A stretch of DNA of 64,000 bases from Neckera pumila (GCA_963969595.1 OZ018408.1:20333823-20397822), one strand, 5' to 3'. Shown: positions 20,997 to 33,439, counted from the first letter of the stretch. Notes: generated by a model not told the origin, from the sequence alone. A program made the numbers and translations.

Positions 20997-21211
20997 CACT
21001 ACAAGAGAACGGGGTGTTTTAAGTGAGTTTTTAAGCATAGTCTAAGATTTTAAGTGATGACCTTTAAGGCAATTTTCAGCAAATTTTTTCTAGAAATACA
21101 TGTATTTCTAGTAAAAAAATTCTGAAAATTGCTTTAAAGGTCATTACTTAAAATCTTATCTCTAGGACTATACTTAAAAACTCACTTAAAACACCCCACT
21201 CTCTTGTAGTG
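20997..21211. mobile_element. CACTA-type palindromic MITE (TSD CAA)
   Basis: A 215-bp element from CACTACAAGAGA to TCTCTTGTAGTG with CAA duplicated on both sides (20,994-20,996 and 21,212-21,214). The arms are complementary over nearly the whole length (for example AATTTTCAGC / GAAAATTGC near the centre), so it can fold as one long hairpin. The 3-bp target and the terminus fit the CACTA superfamily. Confidence 0.9.
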
Positions 21212-21843
21212 CAACTACCCCTAAAAGCAATCCTAGGCTTTTATAAATAACAATAGTATATTTTAGGCAAGTATCCATAGGGTGCAATTTTAGAAATTAA
21301 GGGGTCAAAATTAGATGCAGTTACTTTACGCCTTACTTATATCATAGTTACATATAAGAGAGTTGCATATAAGAAAGTTTGTATTTAGGATATGTACTAT
21401 GCAACTACTACTTGACCTAGTAACATTACTATATTGTGGAGTTTGGATGTAAAGATTTTTGAATGGTTTCAGTACATCCGCTATAGTTCTTTGTACTTTT
21501 CTAGAGGCTCAAGTCCATTTAATCTGAAGCTTCTTCACCACTTTAAACATATAAATGTTATTACAAAATTCATAAAAAGAGATTGAAGTAAGAATTTAAA
21601 TAACACTCCAAGTGCCAATTTAAGTGCTGATTTAAATTGAAACATTGTGCTTAGGAAAATGGCCATGACAACAACTTCTGTACGACACGGTCCTTGGGAT
21701 TACTAGGGCCAGGTCTAGTTGCTAGTTCCAATTGTAGATGGCCTTTATGATAATATATATATTTAAGTTCCAATAGATTTGCCTCTTGTGGACAAAGATC
21801 TCTCAATAGCTCCCTACATATCCTACTCCTAATCTTACATTAA

Positions 21844-22773
21844 CCCCTATAGATTTTTGACTATGTTTTCACAAAAAAAAGCTCTAAAATTGCCATTTCT
21901 AATACAAGTACCAAATTTTAGAAAAAAATATTTTTGGAAACATATAATTGTAAGATCTTATAGTGTGCTAGTTTGAGAAGATGTGGAAATTTTTTTTGAA
22001 TTTTCCACCATGCAGATTGCAAGATATTATTTAGTGTTTGAATTGAGAAAAATCCGTTTCTTGTCCCTGCAAAAATCTGGGCAGCTGCACTTCACAAGGT
22101 CACATTTGTATAAAAAAAATTCCAAAATGGTGGTTGTTCTTAGGATTCATTTCTCAAGTCAAGTTGGCTATATGCTTGAAAAATTTTAAGTCATCTGGAA
22201 TTGTACAACATATAGGAAAAAAATAGTAAATAGAAATAAATAGAGAATGATTCGAAACACTAAATTATTAAGAATTTAATTATGAAATTGAAAAACATCA
22301 ATCCTTAAGGTTGTACTGTTGTAATAAACAATCTACACCCAAGTTTTTTATTATTTTTCAAAAATATTTAAAATTGAGTTAAATAAAGGACTTCAAAATT
22401 TATTTTAGAATAGAGATTCCATAACTACCCACAAACTAAAACTCCTCACAGTTTCATCTCATTAATAAAATGGAATGATTCATAGCTTTCCATATATATA
22501 TATATAAATCTAGAGAACCAATATCAAATTTTTACTTTTCTTAAAAGTGATTTTTTAAGAAGTTTTTGAGCTCCCCATCGAGCATTGAAAATCACATATC
22601 ATACAATAACTTTTTAACCATGCAGTCAAAAGTTATGAAAATTGTTGGACCTTAAAGTTACTCTTCAGAAAATGTTGTGTGAAAATTTCAAAGAAAAAAA
22701 ATAAAAACTCCACTGGTAGTGAGCTGTCCAAAAATGCTATGTTCTCAAAAAAACATGTTCAGTTCTTTAGGAT
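21844..22773 (-). mobile_element. TTAA element C4 (subfamily C, reversed)
   Basis: A 930-bp element in reverse orientation, flanked by TTAA 21,840-21,843 and TTAA 22,774-22,777. Copy I has the empty site with a single TTAA at 8,259-8,262. The termini have drifted (CCCCTATAG and CTTTAGGAT). Confidence 0.88.
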
Positions 22774-23037
22774 TTAAATTACCTAATATAACTTAAATGA
22801 TATCAAGTACCCACTTTTTAATATGCTAATAAATTTTTTGTCAATTGATAAGAAATCATTCTACCAAGCTCGTCTATAAGAATCAATATATCAAGCCAAA
22901 AATTTAATTCAAGCTGGAAAATCAAATGCGACAAATGCTTAATGTAAGAATATTCCTTCAAAATCCATGTTTTCTCCATACAATTTTTTTTGAAAATTTA
23001 AAAAATGATTTTCCTAAGTTCCTTCATTTTTTTTAGA

Positions 23038-23752
23038 ACTAGCGGTTGGCGCTTGCTATGCTACGCATTCATCATTAGAATTTTATTAGAATTTTTATGT
23101 ATTAGATAAAATGCAGAACAAAAATTTCAATAAACCTTCAAATAAAAATTACTAAAATCTTTGTATAATTTTGTTTATAAGTAAGCATATATTGAAATGT
23201 ACAATAGAAATTCATTGAATGATGAATGAAATATACGCAATGGTGAATACTGTAAAAGATACACATTTATTGTAATGCATGCAAAAGTTGACTCAATTGT
23301 TACAAACAATGGCAACCCAAAAACTTGGTGAATTGAAAAAAAAAACTTGTAAATTTCAAAAACTTCATGAACAACTTAATTGTTGTGAAATCCAAAATCG
23401 CTTCAATTGAATGAATTTCTCAAATCATTTGGTAGTAGCAATAGAATTTTGAAATTATAAAAGCTGCAAAAGTGATATTACAGAGGCAATTGCAAACTAT
23501 TACTCTATTTTTGTAATATAACATTGTGTGAAAATATTATTTTTATGTATGCATGATTGAAAATATTTTTACAAAATATTAAAATTAATTATTTCAAAGA
23601 CTTATTGAAATCATTATCATGCATTCTATTCAAATATATCAAAATTTTGCTAATATGTGGTACAATTAATGCATAGAATAGCAAGCATGAGCCCCTATTA
23701 TTAATGGTAGCATTTGTGGTATTACAAAGGGAGTTATGATTTTAGTAGTATG
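23038..23752 (-). mobile_element. Non-autonomous Helitron, copy 1
   Basis: Read on the minus strand it starts TCATACTACTAAAATC and ends GCCAACCGCTAG followed by T. That gives a Helitron-type 5' TC, a 3' CTAG, and a GC-rich imperfect hairpin (GCGTAGC-ATA-GCAAGCGC) about 10 bp before the end. There is no target duplication. Copy I has the empty site near 9,472-9,478. The element is about 715 bp and has no Rep/helicase frame. Confidence 0.8.
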
Positions 23753-24534
23753 ATTGTCTTGATAGCCATGTACGATACTCGATCAAAACCAAAACTGCTT
23801 ATTTATTGCAGGGAGATTTCAGTTCATTTGGACCTAATAAGTCTTGAAAAAGGCAAAGCTACTTCCAAAGATCAATAGAGTGACTAGACCTACAAAGGAT
23901 CATCTCGCCCACCTTCGAAAATCAATGCCACCTCAATTCAAATAGTATTCCCAGGGGCGTCATTTTGAAAACTGCTCAAACCGGCAGAATGATGGCTGCT
24001 GTAGTAAGTTGTAAGTTATTCCTTTTTACTTATATCCCACCGTCCGTTTCAAATTAAAAAAATAAAATGTCATGAGCTTGAATTAATGCTCTTGCAGTCG
24101 TCGGCCACTGAGTGGGAAGTTGTGAAGCTCCCCGTCGTCTCCCCATTTCATCCCTCATGATGGTTAAGCTTAATTATTTCATTCTACTGTAGCATGTGGG
24201 TCCAAATTGTGACAAACTTCACGAGCTCTAGAATTTGAATTTGAAAATCATGAATCGACGACCAGACGATTCCGTTCTATTGCAGTCATCTTTCTAATAT
24301 GAGCTATAGAGCATAACATTGCTTCGCTTAGTTAGCTATTGCATGAGGGTAGTTGCAGCTCGCGCAGCTGGTTCGTGAGTTGAATCAATCCAGTCGATTT
24401 AATTGCTTTTGTTTCCAAATTGATTGTGGTATCCTTAGCTCCGGGTGTTGAATTGCTGATCGAACTGGACTTAGTTGCTTTCCAGGCTGCATCTACATTC
24501 TATAATACTGGGAGCTGAAGTGCTACAGCCAGCC

Positions 24535-26607
24535 ATGGGTCGTTCGCCAACATTTCTAGCAGCGACTCTGAAGAAGCACATAATATACTGCAATGCGGAA
24601 GTGGAAGTAAAATCTCACTGCGTGTGCTCGCCGGATCAGGAAGTAATGGCAGTGTTCTTTCAGACCTTTACAGACGTCCGATTGAATATCTTTTCTACTG
24701 GAGGTACGTAAACCTGAACCCACATATATCGATCACCACACACTAGTGCAGAAGTTAACGGTGAGATTGCAATACTTTTAATTTTGCTTATCAATGACTT
24801 TGAAAAAAATTTGTCAAACCATGTGTTTTGGACAAAGTACGTCCAATACAAAATCATTGCGAAAAAATTGCTGATGTGTTGTATCCGCGACTTCCTCTTG
24901 TAGTGACATGAACTTGGTTCCAGGTAACAGGACCGCATGCGCGGATACTCCTTCCAGCTGGAAAGCTTTTCACGGAATTCGAAAGTGAGACAGGGTAATA
25001 CCGTAATTCATACAAATTCTCCGCGCGATAAAAGTGAAATCCATAGGAATTGACCGTTTTTTACTCACGGTGGATTTGCAAATAACCTGAGCAGCCCATT
25101 GTGATTCCTGGCAGCAGTTTTGCAATGACCGTCAGAAACCTACCTTACAATTTTGCAATGATTTAGTACAACACTGCGCAATGTCTTTGCAACTATCTGA
25201 GATTGCAAAAGTTTTTGCATAGATCTAGAGATGCAGTGGTACAGTGTCCAAGTTAAGACTTTTGCAATGGTTCGCTATAGACCATAAGCTTTTAGCAAAG
25301 TGCGGGAAGGGTACAACTAAAACCACTGCAAAGTAAGTGCTGATGTGTTGCAACTGCTCCTTCGGACTGTTGTAGAGATTAAAGTGCTTAAGCTTTTGTG
25401 ACAGGCCTGCTTGTGCGCAGGGCGTTTTCCCGTGTCGGAGCCCAATCACCGTTTCCATGAGAAGTTCGATGTGAAGATAGTTGCCACGGAGGTTCAAGAG
25501 AATGTCAAACCAGTGCCAAAAAAATGCTTCCCAGGACTGGGATGGTGCCCAATTTAGCAGCCCTGCATGCGGTTAGTAGATGCCACATTTTTCTGTCATT
25601 TGTATCGAAGGTGCGACTTCTGTACTTATTTCACCAATGACATTGGAGCATTGGGATATCGATGTCCACAGTGCAGCCGCGCAAACTGGCCTTCGGCCGG
25701 GCTGTACATTGCCCAGACGAGGAGGCCGGAGCAGCCCGTGCACTCAGTTTGGTATCGGTCGGTGCCTACCTCGTACACAGTCACTGATGACCTTGAATCT
25801 TATCCCCTGTCTGACCACAAGGAGATGTGCCACACGTCGGACTTCCTGTCCAAGCAGAGAAAGTTGCGTAAATCTGAAGGATATGAGACGACCCGTGATT
25901 GTCTGAACCAAGATGAGGTAATGGAATTTAATCCTCCATTCATCAGACAGTAATAAGGGAGACCTAGGTTCCATTCACCATACAGGTTCACGAACTTTGA
26001 ACCATTCTAACTAAACTTTGCACTTTCATTATGTGTCCAGCAAAAAAATCAATTGCAAAAAAACAAATGTCAATAGAAGAGTATTTTCATACTGAACACA
26101 AGGCAAAGATTACCAGCATGGTCCATGGAGCCTCTAATGTACTTTATGGTTAATGGTTAGTGGAGCCTACAGGTGCCTTAGTATGTTATGAAATTCCAGT
26201 TCACCATATCTGGAGATTTACTCCTGGTCGATCTCGACGTTGAGCCTGTAGTAAGTTATATCTCTGCTAGGAGTCGCAGTTCATGTTCGTGCTGTGTATA
26301 TTGTGGTAATGTTGCGTAGTTGTGGATGGCTTCTGAAATTGCTCATACAGGGTTGTGAATATGTGGTTGAAAGTGTTGATGAAGCTTGGGAAGTGGGAAG
26401 ATCTAATTTGACGAGCTGAACTGGCACTTACCAAAGATTGTGCACGAAGCTCAGAATAGGAAAGCTCGATTGGGACCTCATCAGTCTTGCTTGTTCTGTC
26501 AGATGTCAAGCTTTCGGCAAGTCAGGGAAGCTTGCTTGCTTCTTCCAAGAGGTGGAGGCTCGCTGAGTATTAGTGAAGCTGTAAGAGATCTTATAGCTTG
26601 GTTTTGA
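24535..26607 (+). pseudogene. DUF674-like gene, copy II (nonsense mutation)
   Basis: The exons parallel copy I: 24,535-24,703 (donor GTACGT), 25,421 onward (acceptor GCAG) to a GTAATG donor near 25,917, and 26,503-26,607. The CX2C-X13-CX2C motif (CDFC...CPQC) and VTDDLESYPLS are intact. An in-frame TAG at 25,555-25,557, where copy I has a Trp codon region, ends translation before the zinc-ribbon. The frame remains open on both sides, so the lesion is recent or the call depends on this one site. Unless the stop is removed by splicing or is a sequencing error, this is a pseudogene. Confidence 0.6.
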
Positions 26608-27458
26608 CAGCATCGGAGAGTACAGTACCGGTACAAGTATAAAGTATTCTTCCCATCCTCTGGCAGCGGGCTTGTAATCTGGCAGAAGCTTCTTACATGA
26701 AAGGTAAGACTCTGCAAATGTGGAATCACAATCTTGTGATTACAAATGCGTACTTTCATTTCGATATTAGTAGCTATTTCCTTTGAATCACAATATTGGA
26801 TAATTTTCTGTGAGTTATATCTCATTTTTTTCTACTTTGGGGATTTGGTGCACTGGAGGCTTTGGTATATTTTTGGAAATCGATAAGGTGTTTCACACAG
26901 GGTGAATTTGCACCAAAAACAGACTGAAGCTTTGTTCTCGGTTAGAAGCTGCAAGTCTGCCGCCAGCTTTAACAAGCTACAAAGCACATTTTTCTGCAAT
27001 TGACCTTGCTGTGCTTCCATCTCACAGATGTGAAATAAAGTACACTTCCATCAAGAAAATGTCTGAATCCAAAATGGGACACAGGACATGTTCCAAAATG
27101 TCTAATGTGTTACTATGCACCTTCTTTAGAATGACGCAACATTGGAGGATAAATGAGCTTCAAAATGCACTCACCTTTTTTTTCATTTTTTATGAAGTGC
27201 CAAAGTGGCGACATAAAATGTTATAGTGGTGCTCTAAATTTCAACATTCATCCAAGCATATGCTTATAGAACATGACAAATTTTATTTATGGATTGCACA
27301 ATTACAATTATGAAGTGAGGAATAACTGGGGGCTACTTTTTGATGCTTTTTTCTCTCTTCAAGGTTGCTTTACACCTAGAAGTTAGGTCCATTTCCCTTG
27401 TGCTTGATTACACAAAATCCAATGGATTTGATTTGTCGGAAAACACTTTATAATAATT
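26608..27458. other. Intron-like duplicated region, copy II
   Basis: Parallel to about 12,679-13,680 of copy I. No conserved frame stands out. Confidence 0.35.
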
Positions 27459-27687
27459 TATAAATGAAATTAGGTTGCCCCACACTAAATTCTCAACATT
27501 TGACACTATAAATATTTACCATTATTGTACAAGAATACCTACTTTTCAATTAGGTGGTGTTGTAATTGGGACTCATGAAATTCCATACATACAAATTGAA
27601 ACATATGTTGACTTTGATGGATTGTAAATTAACTATCTTGGGATAAGGCAACCTAATTATCAAGCAACCTAATTCCACTAATTAGTG
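27459..27687 (-). mobile_element. MITE family E, copy E4 (reversed)
   Basis: The left end carries AAATGAAATTAGGTTGCC and the right end has two CAACCTAATT repeats then CCACTAATTAGTG. The asymmetric double TTAGGTTGCC lies on the right, so it is opposite in orientation to E1 and E2. At 229 bp it is much longer than E3 at the paralogous position in copy I. Confidence 0.75.
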
Positions 27688-27769
27688 GAGTTTGACATGT
27701 GATGCCAAGTTTGATAAAGTGGCGGATTTCAGTGAAATTTGTGCAGTTTCAAGTATGTGATGTAAACCT

Positions 27770-28025
27770 CAAATCTGTACCAGACCTACTTTCAAACCTC
27801 GGCACACTTCAACATTACATTTCCGATGCTCTGAAACACACCATTTCAACGCGTATGAAATGTGACTCAACTCAAATTAGCATCTGGACACTTCCTGAAG
27901 AGACAGGAGTCGTCATCATGAACCTACAGAAATTGGGCCGGGGCTTTTTGAAAATGTATGAAGGCCCATTTGTGTGCGTCAATGATGACAGGAAATGGGA
28001 TGATGGAAATGGGATTGGAAAGTGA
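27770..28025 (+). pseudogene. Candidate downstream DUF674-like exon, copy II
   Basis: An open frame to TGA at 28,023-28,025 with SIWTLPEETG and LGRGFLKMYEGPFVCVNDD, nearly identical to copy I (14,330-14,488). In copy II the frame stays open farther upstream, back to 27,699. This is listed as a pseudogene because the preceding exon 2 of this copy has a stop. Confidence 0.4.
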
Positions 28026-29687
28026 CTGAGGGGAGGATGAAATTTGCATCTGCACTCGTAAGTGTTTTGTACAACTGAGAATCACATTCAACTCCAACAC
28101 AATCAGTTCTTCCATTTGAAAATCTGAGGAACATACTCTTTCCAAGTGCACTATTAAATATGCCCTGTGATCTTTATAATCGTGGCATCTTGCAGCTTTC
28201 CTGAAAGTCAGTTTTCTTATACTGGCAGAAATTCAATGAAATTACCACTTTTTCAGAGGCGTATACAAACTCAAATCTATAGAGAGGATTTTTAGTTTTT
28301 ATAAGCAACTTTGTGGATTTGGGCGACACGATTTTGAGGCTCTGGATCCTGCTAATATAAAAAAATTCACACTATTGCTGTAAGATGTGAATTGAATATG
28401 CTGACCCTGGAAGGTGACAAATTGGTGAGGAATCATTTTGGCTTGGACTAGAAGCAATAGTGGATGGAATCCAAGGCTGTGGGAATAATTACTTCAGTGC
28501 AGCTGCTTGAAAACCTAAATTAAAAAGTGATCGGACTCTGCCTTTTGTAACATTTTGTAGCGATTCAAGGTGTGTCCCCTTATCTGCTGACAACCCCGGA
28601 AATCCATGTCTACCATGAAACAATAGTGTATCGTTGCTGGAAGAAGAACCTTCTGCAGTTATGACACTTCTTGGAAAAGGTTCACTTGACCACTGCAAAT
28701 CAATTCTTGGAAAACATAATCACAAGATTCACGCATTGTTGCAAGATGTGTAATTGTGTACACAATGTCTGGAATTCAAAATCAGTTTGGCAGGTAACTT
28801 ACGTAAACAGCCAAAGTCCTTCCAGATTCCAGTCACTGGTCAGGCTGCAAAGTTTCGAAGAAGTATTCCAGTTAGAACTTATGAATTCTGAATATGTGGT
28901 TTCGCACACAGTTTATCAGACACTATCTGAGGTCTGCCTCATCTTGTCGTTATGCGGCAAAAATTGGTAACTAGTTTTCTCTTCAATTGTGGAAAAAAGG
29001 AAAAACTACTTGACATGGTGAGATTCTTGAATTCAGAACTGAGCATGGTCTTCTTTTCACTTTAAATGCTCAAATCAAGACTCTTTTGCTAGCTCTTCAA
29101 ATTTCCTCCATTTCACCCTTTGAGTTCCACACACCGCTTTTCAATATACTCTTCAGTGGTAGGTGACCGATTGGTCCACAGAACTTCCATGAGACAAGCA
29201 GTCATTCTCACCTGATCCAAAACCCAGTAATGTTCTGACACTCATTTCCCAACATTTCAAGGAGACTGAGAATCCTCATGAGATTGAGCTCCCTGCTTTG
29301 AGATTTGTTTACAATCTTTGCACGTACCAGTAATGCCGGTTCAGCTACTAGTAGGACACCGGCAGCTGAGATGACCATCTGCTGAGCAGCACCACCGGCA
29401 CGCGCAACAGCATGAATCCACATTTGAGCTCCTCGAAATTGAAACAATTACTGAAGAGTCAAACACCAACATTCGGTTGGTTAGGTTTCCGTTGTGGTTA
29501 TGTCTTTGCATATAACGATGCAACCAGAACGTTCTTAAACTGGAGCCCAGCTAGGGTTTATCAACTTTGGCGAGAATGTCTTCCCGCCACAAAATCCACA
29601 AAAAAACCAGCAGCAAAGTAGGCACTGCAGAAGACCTTAATGTACATTACTTCGCAATTCAGGTCACATATTCAGAAATTAAGACGA
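28026..29687. other. Duplicated region, copy II, unassigned
   Basis: Parallel to 14,489-16,250. The minus frame at 29,208-29,447 (GAQMWIHAVARAGGAAQQ) is conserved with copy I but unrecognised. Confidence 0.35.
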
Positions 29688-29812
29688 CTATTCCTTCGTG
29701 CTGCATTGAAGAACGAAAAGAGCGATGGCTAACGCCACAGTATTCACTATTGCAGCAATAGCACATGCTGCTAGGCCTGGAGGCTCCCTCGAATCAAGTT
29801 CACGCTTAGTAA
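29688..29812 (-). pseudogene. L18a-like fragment, copy II, cut by duplication breakpoint
   Basis: Only the last part of the L18a-like core remains: REPPGLAACAIAA followed by the hydrophobic helix ALAIALFVL. Upstream on the minus strand the reading runs straight into copy III intron sequence, so the gene is truncated at the breakpoint. Confidence 0.5.
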
Positions 29813-31570
29813 TGACTACGCAATGTCTTTGCAACCCTTTGAGATTGCGGTAGTTTTTGCAGCAGTAGTTAGGCATAGAGATGCATTGGTACAGTGTCCA
29901 AGTTTTAAGACTTTTGCAATTTTTTGGAATGGTTCGCAATAGACCATAAGCTTTTAGCAAAGTGCGGAAGGGGTACAACTAAAACCATTGCGAACTAAAT
30001 GTTGATGTGTTGCAACTGCTCCTAGCTTCCTGTTGTAGCGAATAAAAGTGCTTTTCTGACGGGTCTGTTTGTGCGAAGGGCGTTTTCTCGTGTCGAAGCC
30101 CAGTAACCATCGCCATGAGAAGGTCGATGTGAAGAGAGTTGCCACGGAGATTCAAGAGAATGACGAACCACTGCCAAAAGAATGCTTCCGAGGACCGCTG
30201 CAACCATTATGGCGGCCCTGCGCGCGGGTCGCGGAAGCCATATTCTTCCGTCATCTGTATCGAAAGTGCAACTTCTGTACTTATTTCACCAGCAACATTG
30301 TAGCACTCGGATATCAGTGTCCACATTGCAGACGCAAAAACTCACCTACGGTCGAGCTGTACATTGCCCAGACGAGGAGTCCGGAGCAGCCCATGCACTC
30401 AGTTTGGTATCGGTCGGCGCCTACCGCGTATCTCGTCACTGATGACCTTGAATAGTTGAATCTTACCCTCTGTCTCGCCACAATGAGATGTGCCCCGCGT
30501 CGGACTTCCAGTCCAAGCGGAGAAAGTTGCAAAGAATCCGTGTTTGTCACAGCCGACAAGAGGTAATGGAAAGTCTCCATTCACTATACAGTAATAACTG
30601 AAGCATAGAGGTTCACGAACTTTGAAGCATTTCCTACAAGAATCTAGAAACTTGCACCATCTTAAATTTTGCACTTTCATTTTGTGTACAGCAAAAAATT
30701 AATTTCAAAAAAACAAATGTCACGTACTAGATTAAGTATTTTCATACTGAGCGCAAAGCAAAGCTTACCTGTATGGTCCATGGAGCCTCTAATGTATCTC
30801 TTGGTTAATGGTTAATGGAGCCTGTACCTTAGTGTACACTATAATGACATTCCAGTTCACCATATCCCGGTCGATCTCGACGTTGAGCCTGTTGTATATC
30901 TCTGCTAGGAGTCCCAGTTCATGCTCGTTCTGTGTATGTTGTGGTATTTGTTGCGTAGTTGTGGATGGCTTCTCAAATTGCTCATACACGGTTGTAAATA
31001 TGTGGTTGAAGGTGTTGAAGAGGCTTGTGAAGTGGGAAGATCTAATTTGACGAGTTAAATTGGCTTTTACCAAATGCAAAGATTGGGCGCGAAGCTTAGA
31101 ATAGGAAAGCTCGATAGGACTTCATCAGTCTTGCTTGTTCTGTCAGATGTCAAGCTTTCGGCACTTCAGGGAAGCTTGCTTGCTTCCTCCAAGAGGTGGA
31201 GGCTAGCTGAGTATTAGTGGAGCTGAAAGAGATCTTACAGCTTGGTTTTGACAGTATCGGAGAGTATAGTATCGGTACAAATTTAAAGTGTTCTTCCCAT
31301 CCTCTGGCAGCGGGCTTGTACTCCGGTAGAAGCTTTTTACATGAAAGTTAAGACTCTGCAAACATGGAATCACAATATTGCGACTACAAACGCGTATTTT
31401 AATTTTAATTTTAGTAGCTATATATTTCTTATATCTTTGATTAATTTCCTGTGAGTTGTGTCTCGAATTGTTTATTACCGTGAAGATTTGGTGCACCGGA
31501 GATCTTGGGATTCTTTTTGGAAATCGACGAGATGTTTCATACAGGGTAAATTTACACCCAAAAAAGACCA
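29808..31570 (+). repeat. Segmental duplication, partial copy III
   Basis: It aligns with copy I from 10,957 (inside intron 1) to about 12,988. Its left end is fused to copy II with the shared bases TTAGT. Its right end runs into a dispersed repeat (31,574-31,763). Confidence 0.85.
30079..31251 (+). pseudogene. DUF674-like gene, copy III (no exon 1, stops)
   Basis: The exon 2 equivalent starts after GAAG at 30,079 and keeps the zinc-ribbon cysteines (CNFC...CPHC). A small local duplication (GAATAGTTGAATC) introduces TAG at 30,453-30,455, right after VTDDLE. The exon 3 equivalent (from 31,147) has another in-frame TAG at 31,204. Exon 1 was never included in the duplication. It is a clear pseudogene. 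Confidence 0.7.
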
Positions 31571-31573
31571 AAG

Positions 31574-31763
31574 TCAATCGGGCAACACACTTCAAAAAAT
31601 CATAACAAATTCATAACTTGTCAAAAAAAAAAAAAATTCTATTGCTCTCTTCATTTCTCATATTTGTCTTTGTATGGAAAAAATCCTGAATTTCTTTTGC
31701 TAATTGCAATAGGGTCTGCCTCATTCTGCCTGTCATAGGCAGGTTTACCTTGAGTCACAATTT
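31574..31763. repeat. Dispersed repeat F, partial copy
   Basis: It matches 39,459-39,640: 'aattcataact', a run of A, 'tcatatttgtctttgta', and an end with a short palindrome TGCCTGTCATAGGCAGG then TTTACCTT. Only the right half of the longer element at 39 kb is present. Confidence 0.65.
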
Positions 31764-32289
31764 TTGGTGTTGGAATCGTGGCACTCTATCGAAATTGATG
31801 TTAAACAGCATAGTTTAACTAAGATCCAGGCAATCTTTTTATAGATACAATGATCTACAAATTAAAAAACGGATTTGGGAGTTAAGGGGTTAATTGTTAA
31901 TTGTGTGATGTCCTGTTATCAACATTTTGGAACGTCCAACACAAGTACTTGCCACCGTATCATTGGGTGTAGCAAATTTTCACACATTGAAAACTCTCTC
32001 ATAGTTACTAGGACCGTCACCAGGCAGTCAGGTTAAAATTGAACTCAGACTGCATTGACACAAATTAGAGTGGCAAATCTATTGGGTTGCCCGGGCGTCC
32101 TAAATTTGAGCCAAGATATGTGCAAATTTATTTGCGCCCAAAAGAGGATGTCCAAGTTGCCAGCTAGAGCTCTAAACTATATGATACATATAGATTGAAA
32201 CTCCACTTGTCCAATTAATATATCCAAGTGGTTGATTCGCAAAAGCTCAAAATTGTCCCAATTTTATGTAGACGAATGCCTTCGGGAAG
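31764..32289. other. Unassigned
   Basis: No gene or repeat recognised. Confidence 0.35.
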
Positions 32290-32459
32290 ATGATGGGGGA
32301 AGAATGCAAAGCTAGCTTCCGAATGAGTTCCAGCAATTGCCGGCTCCATAATCCATGGGTTGCATCACAATATGGAGTCAGTATCAATCATAGTAAACAT
32401 CGAACACCGACGAGGAAACCAAGGGTATACAAGTCCACTTACTCAACTCCGGTGTCGCA

Positions 32460-32700
32460 TGACACTCACCGGCTGTAGCGCACTGGTTGGACCAAGCTCG
32501 TACGTGGACTAGCTGCGAAGCGGGAAGGAGGTCGTCGAGATCCTCCCCTAATTGTGGGAGCGGACGACGGGGAAGTTCGATCACACTCACCGGCTTGACG
32601 CACGGGGACGAAGGCGGACTGGGCAAATGATCTTGCGATGCTCGCGATCGTCATTCCTGATTGTGAGAAGGCCGAAAAGTTCGAATTCCGATTATGAATG
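32460..32700. repeat. Degenerate tandem duplication (about 120 bp unit) in a GC-rich patch
   Basis: Two units share CACTCACCGGCT, then a GCG/GACG-rich stretch, then ATTGTG(G/A)GA and GAAGTTCGA. The patch is much richer in GC than its surroundings. Frames on both strands are open for 60-90 codons, but none is recognisable; the openness may simply reflect base composition. Confidence 0.45.
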
Positions 32701-33097
32701 GATCTTGAGGAAAAAATTACGAGCGTTGAATGCACCGGTCGACCACAAGTAAGATAGTAGCCTTTCCCTCTTTGAGAAAGTGGAAATCTGAAGACCTTTC
32801 CCTCCTGTTATGTATGTGTAAGTGGGAAATGACTTAGCCAGATGGTAAACTAGGTCAAAGAAGGAATGTGTATATGTTTTTCCAAGAGGGAATCAATCTA
32901 TTAGAAAACCAACTTGTACCAAGTTTTACCTTCAGGACAGTGATTTACAATTCTCAATTTCTACAGTGACAGAAACATTTTGAAAGGGTAAAACTAATAC
33001 AGAGCCGCTTACTATACTATACGACTAGGGAATGCAGAGCAAGCTTTCACTGAAAGTCACAGAAAAGAGATCGTACATTTGATGATGATAAAACATC

Positions 33098-33439
33098 TTA
33101 AACTCTAGTAGACTGAGCACCGCCCTCGCCAGCAAAGACTTGTAAAACCTGCACCCAAAATAATCCAACTCTGCCTTTCTAGGTTTCTCAGAGGAGCAAC
33201 CTTACCAACTCAACCTTACCAATTAAGCGCACTAACATTACCAAGCCAAAAGCAAAGGTGACTGGGTCTAGCATTCAAACCAAAAAAATGAAGTTCCATA
33301 AAATTAATTACAAACCTGAAGCGAGACCATTCCTGGTGTAGCCGTAGCTTCCTCACAAGGCGCGGAAGCAGACAACTGGTGCAATACCCTGAGGCAGCTC
33401 AATCGAACCTGTTCAAATCGTTTGCACGTTTCAATTTCT
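33098..33439 (-). pseudogene. Possible GRV2/RME-8 (DnaJ-domain endosomal protein) C-terminal fragment
   Basis: Two minus-strand exons join in phase: 33,316-33,439 (acceptor TTGCAG, donor GTTTGT) and 33,098-33,148 (acceptor GTGCAG, stop TAA). The first encodes VRLSCLRVLHQLSASAPCEE, the second VLQVFAGEGGAQSTRV. They resemble two separated stretches near the C-terminus of plant GRV2/KAM2, an endosomal trafficking protein (LSCLRVLHQLAAS... and VLHAFAxEGAHCTKV), with everything between them missing. If correct this is a shortened relic; the rest of the very large protein is not in the window. Family assignment is from remembered motifs. Confidence 0.4.

Larger units (their letters stand above)
21215..29812 (+). 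repeat. Segmental duplication, copy II
   Basis: Collinear with copy I (4,795-16,405). It lacks C0, C1, B1, A1 and E2 and carries its own insertions: C4 in reverse, a Helitron, and a longer reversed E4. The right end stops inside the L18a-like fragment, where it is fused to copy III with TTAGT shared at the join. Confidence 0.85.
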
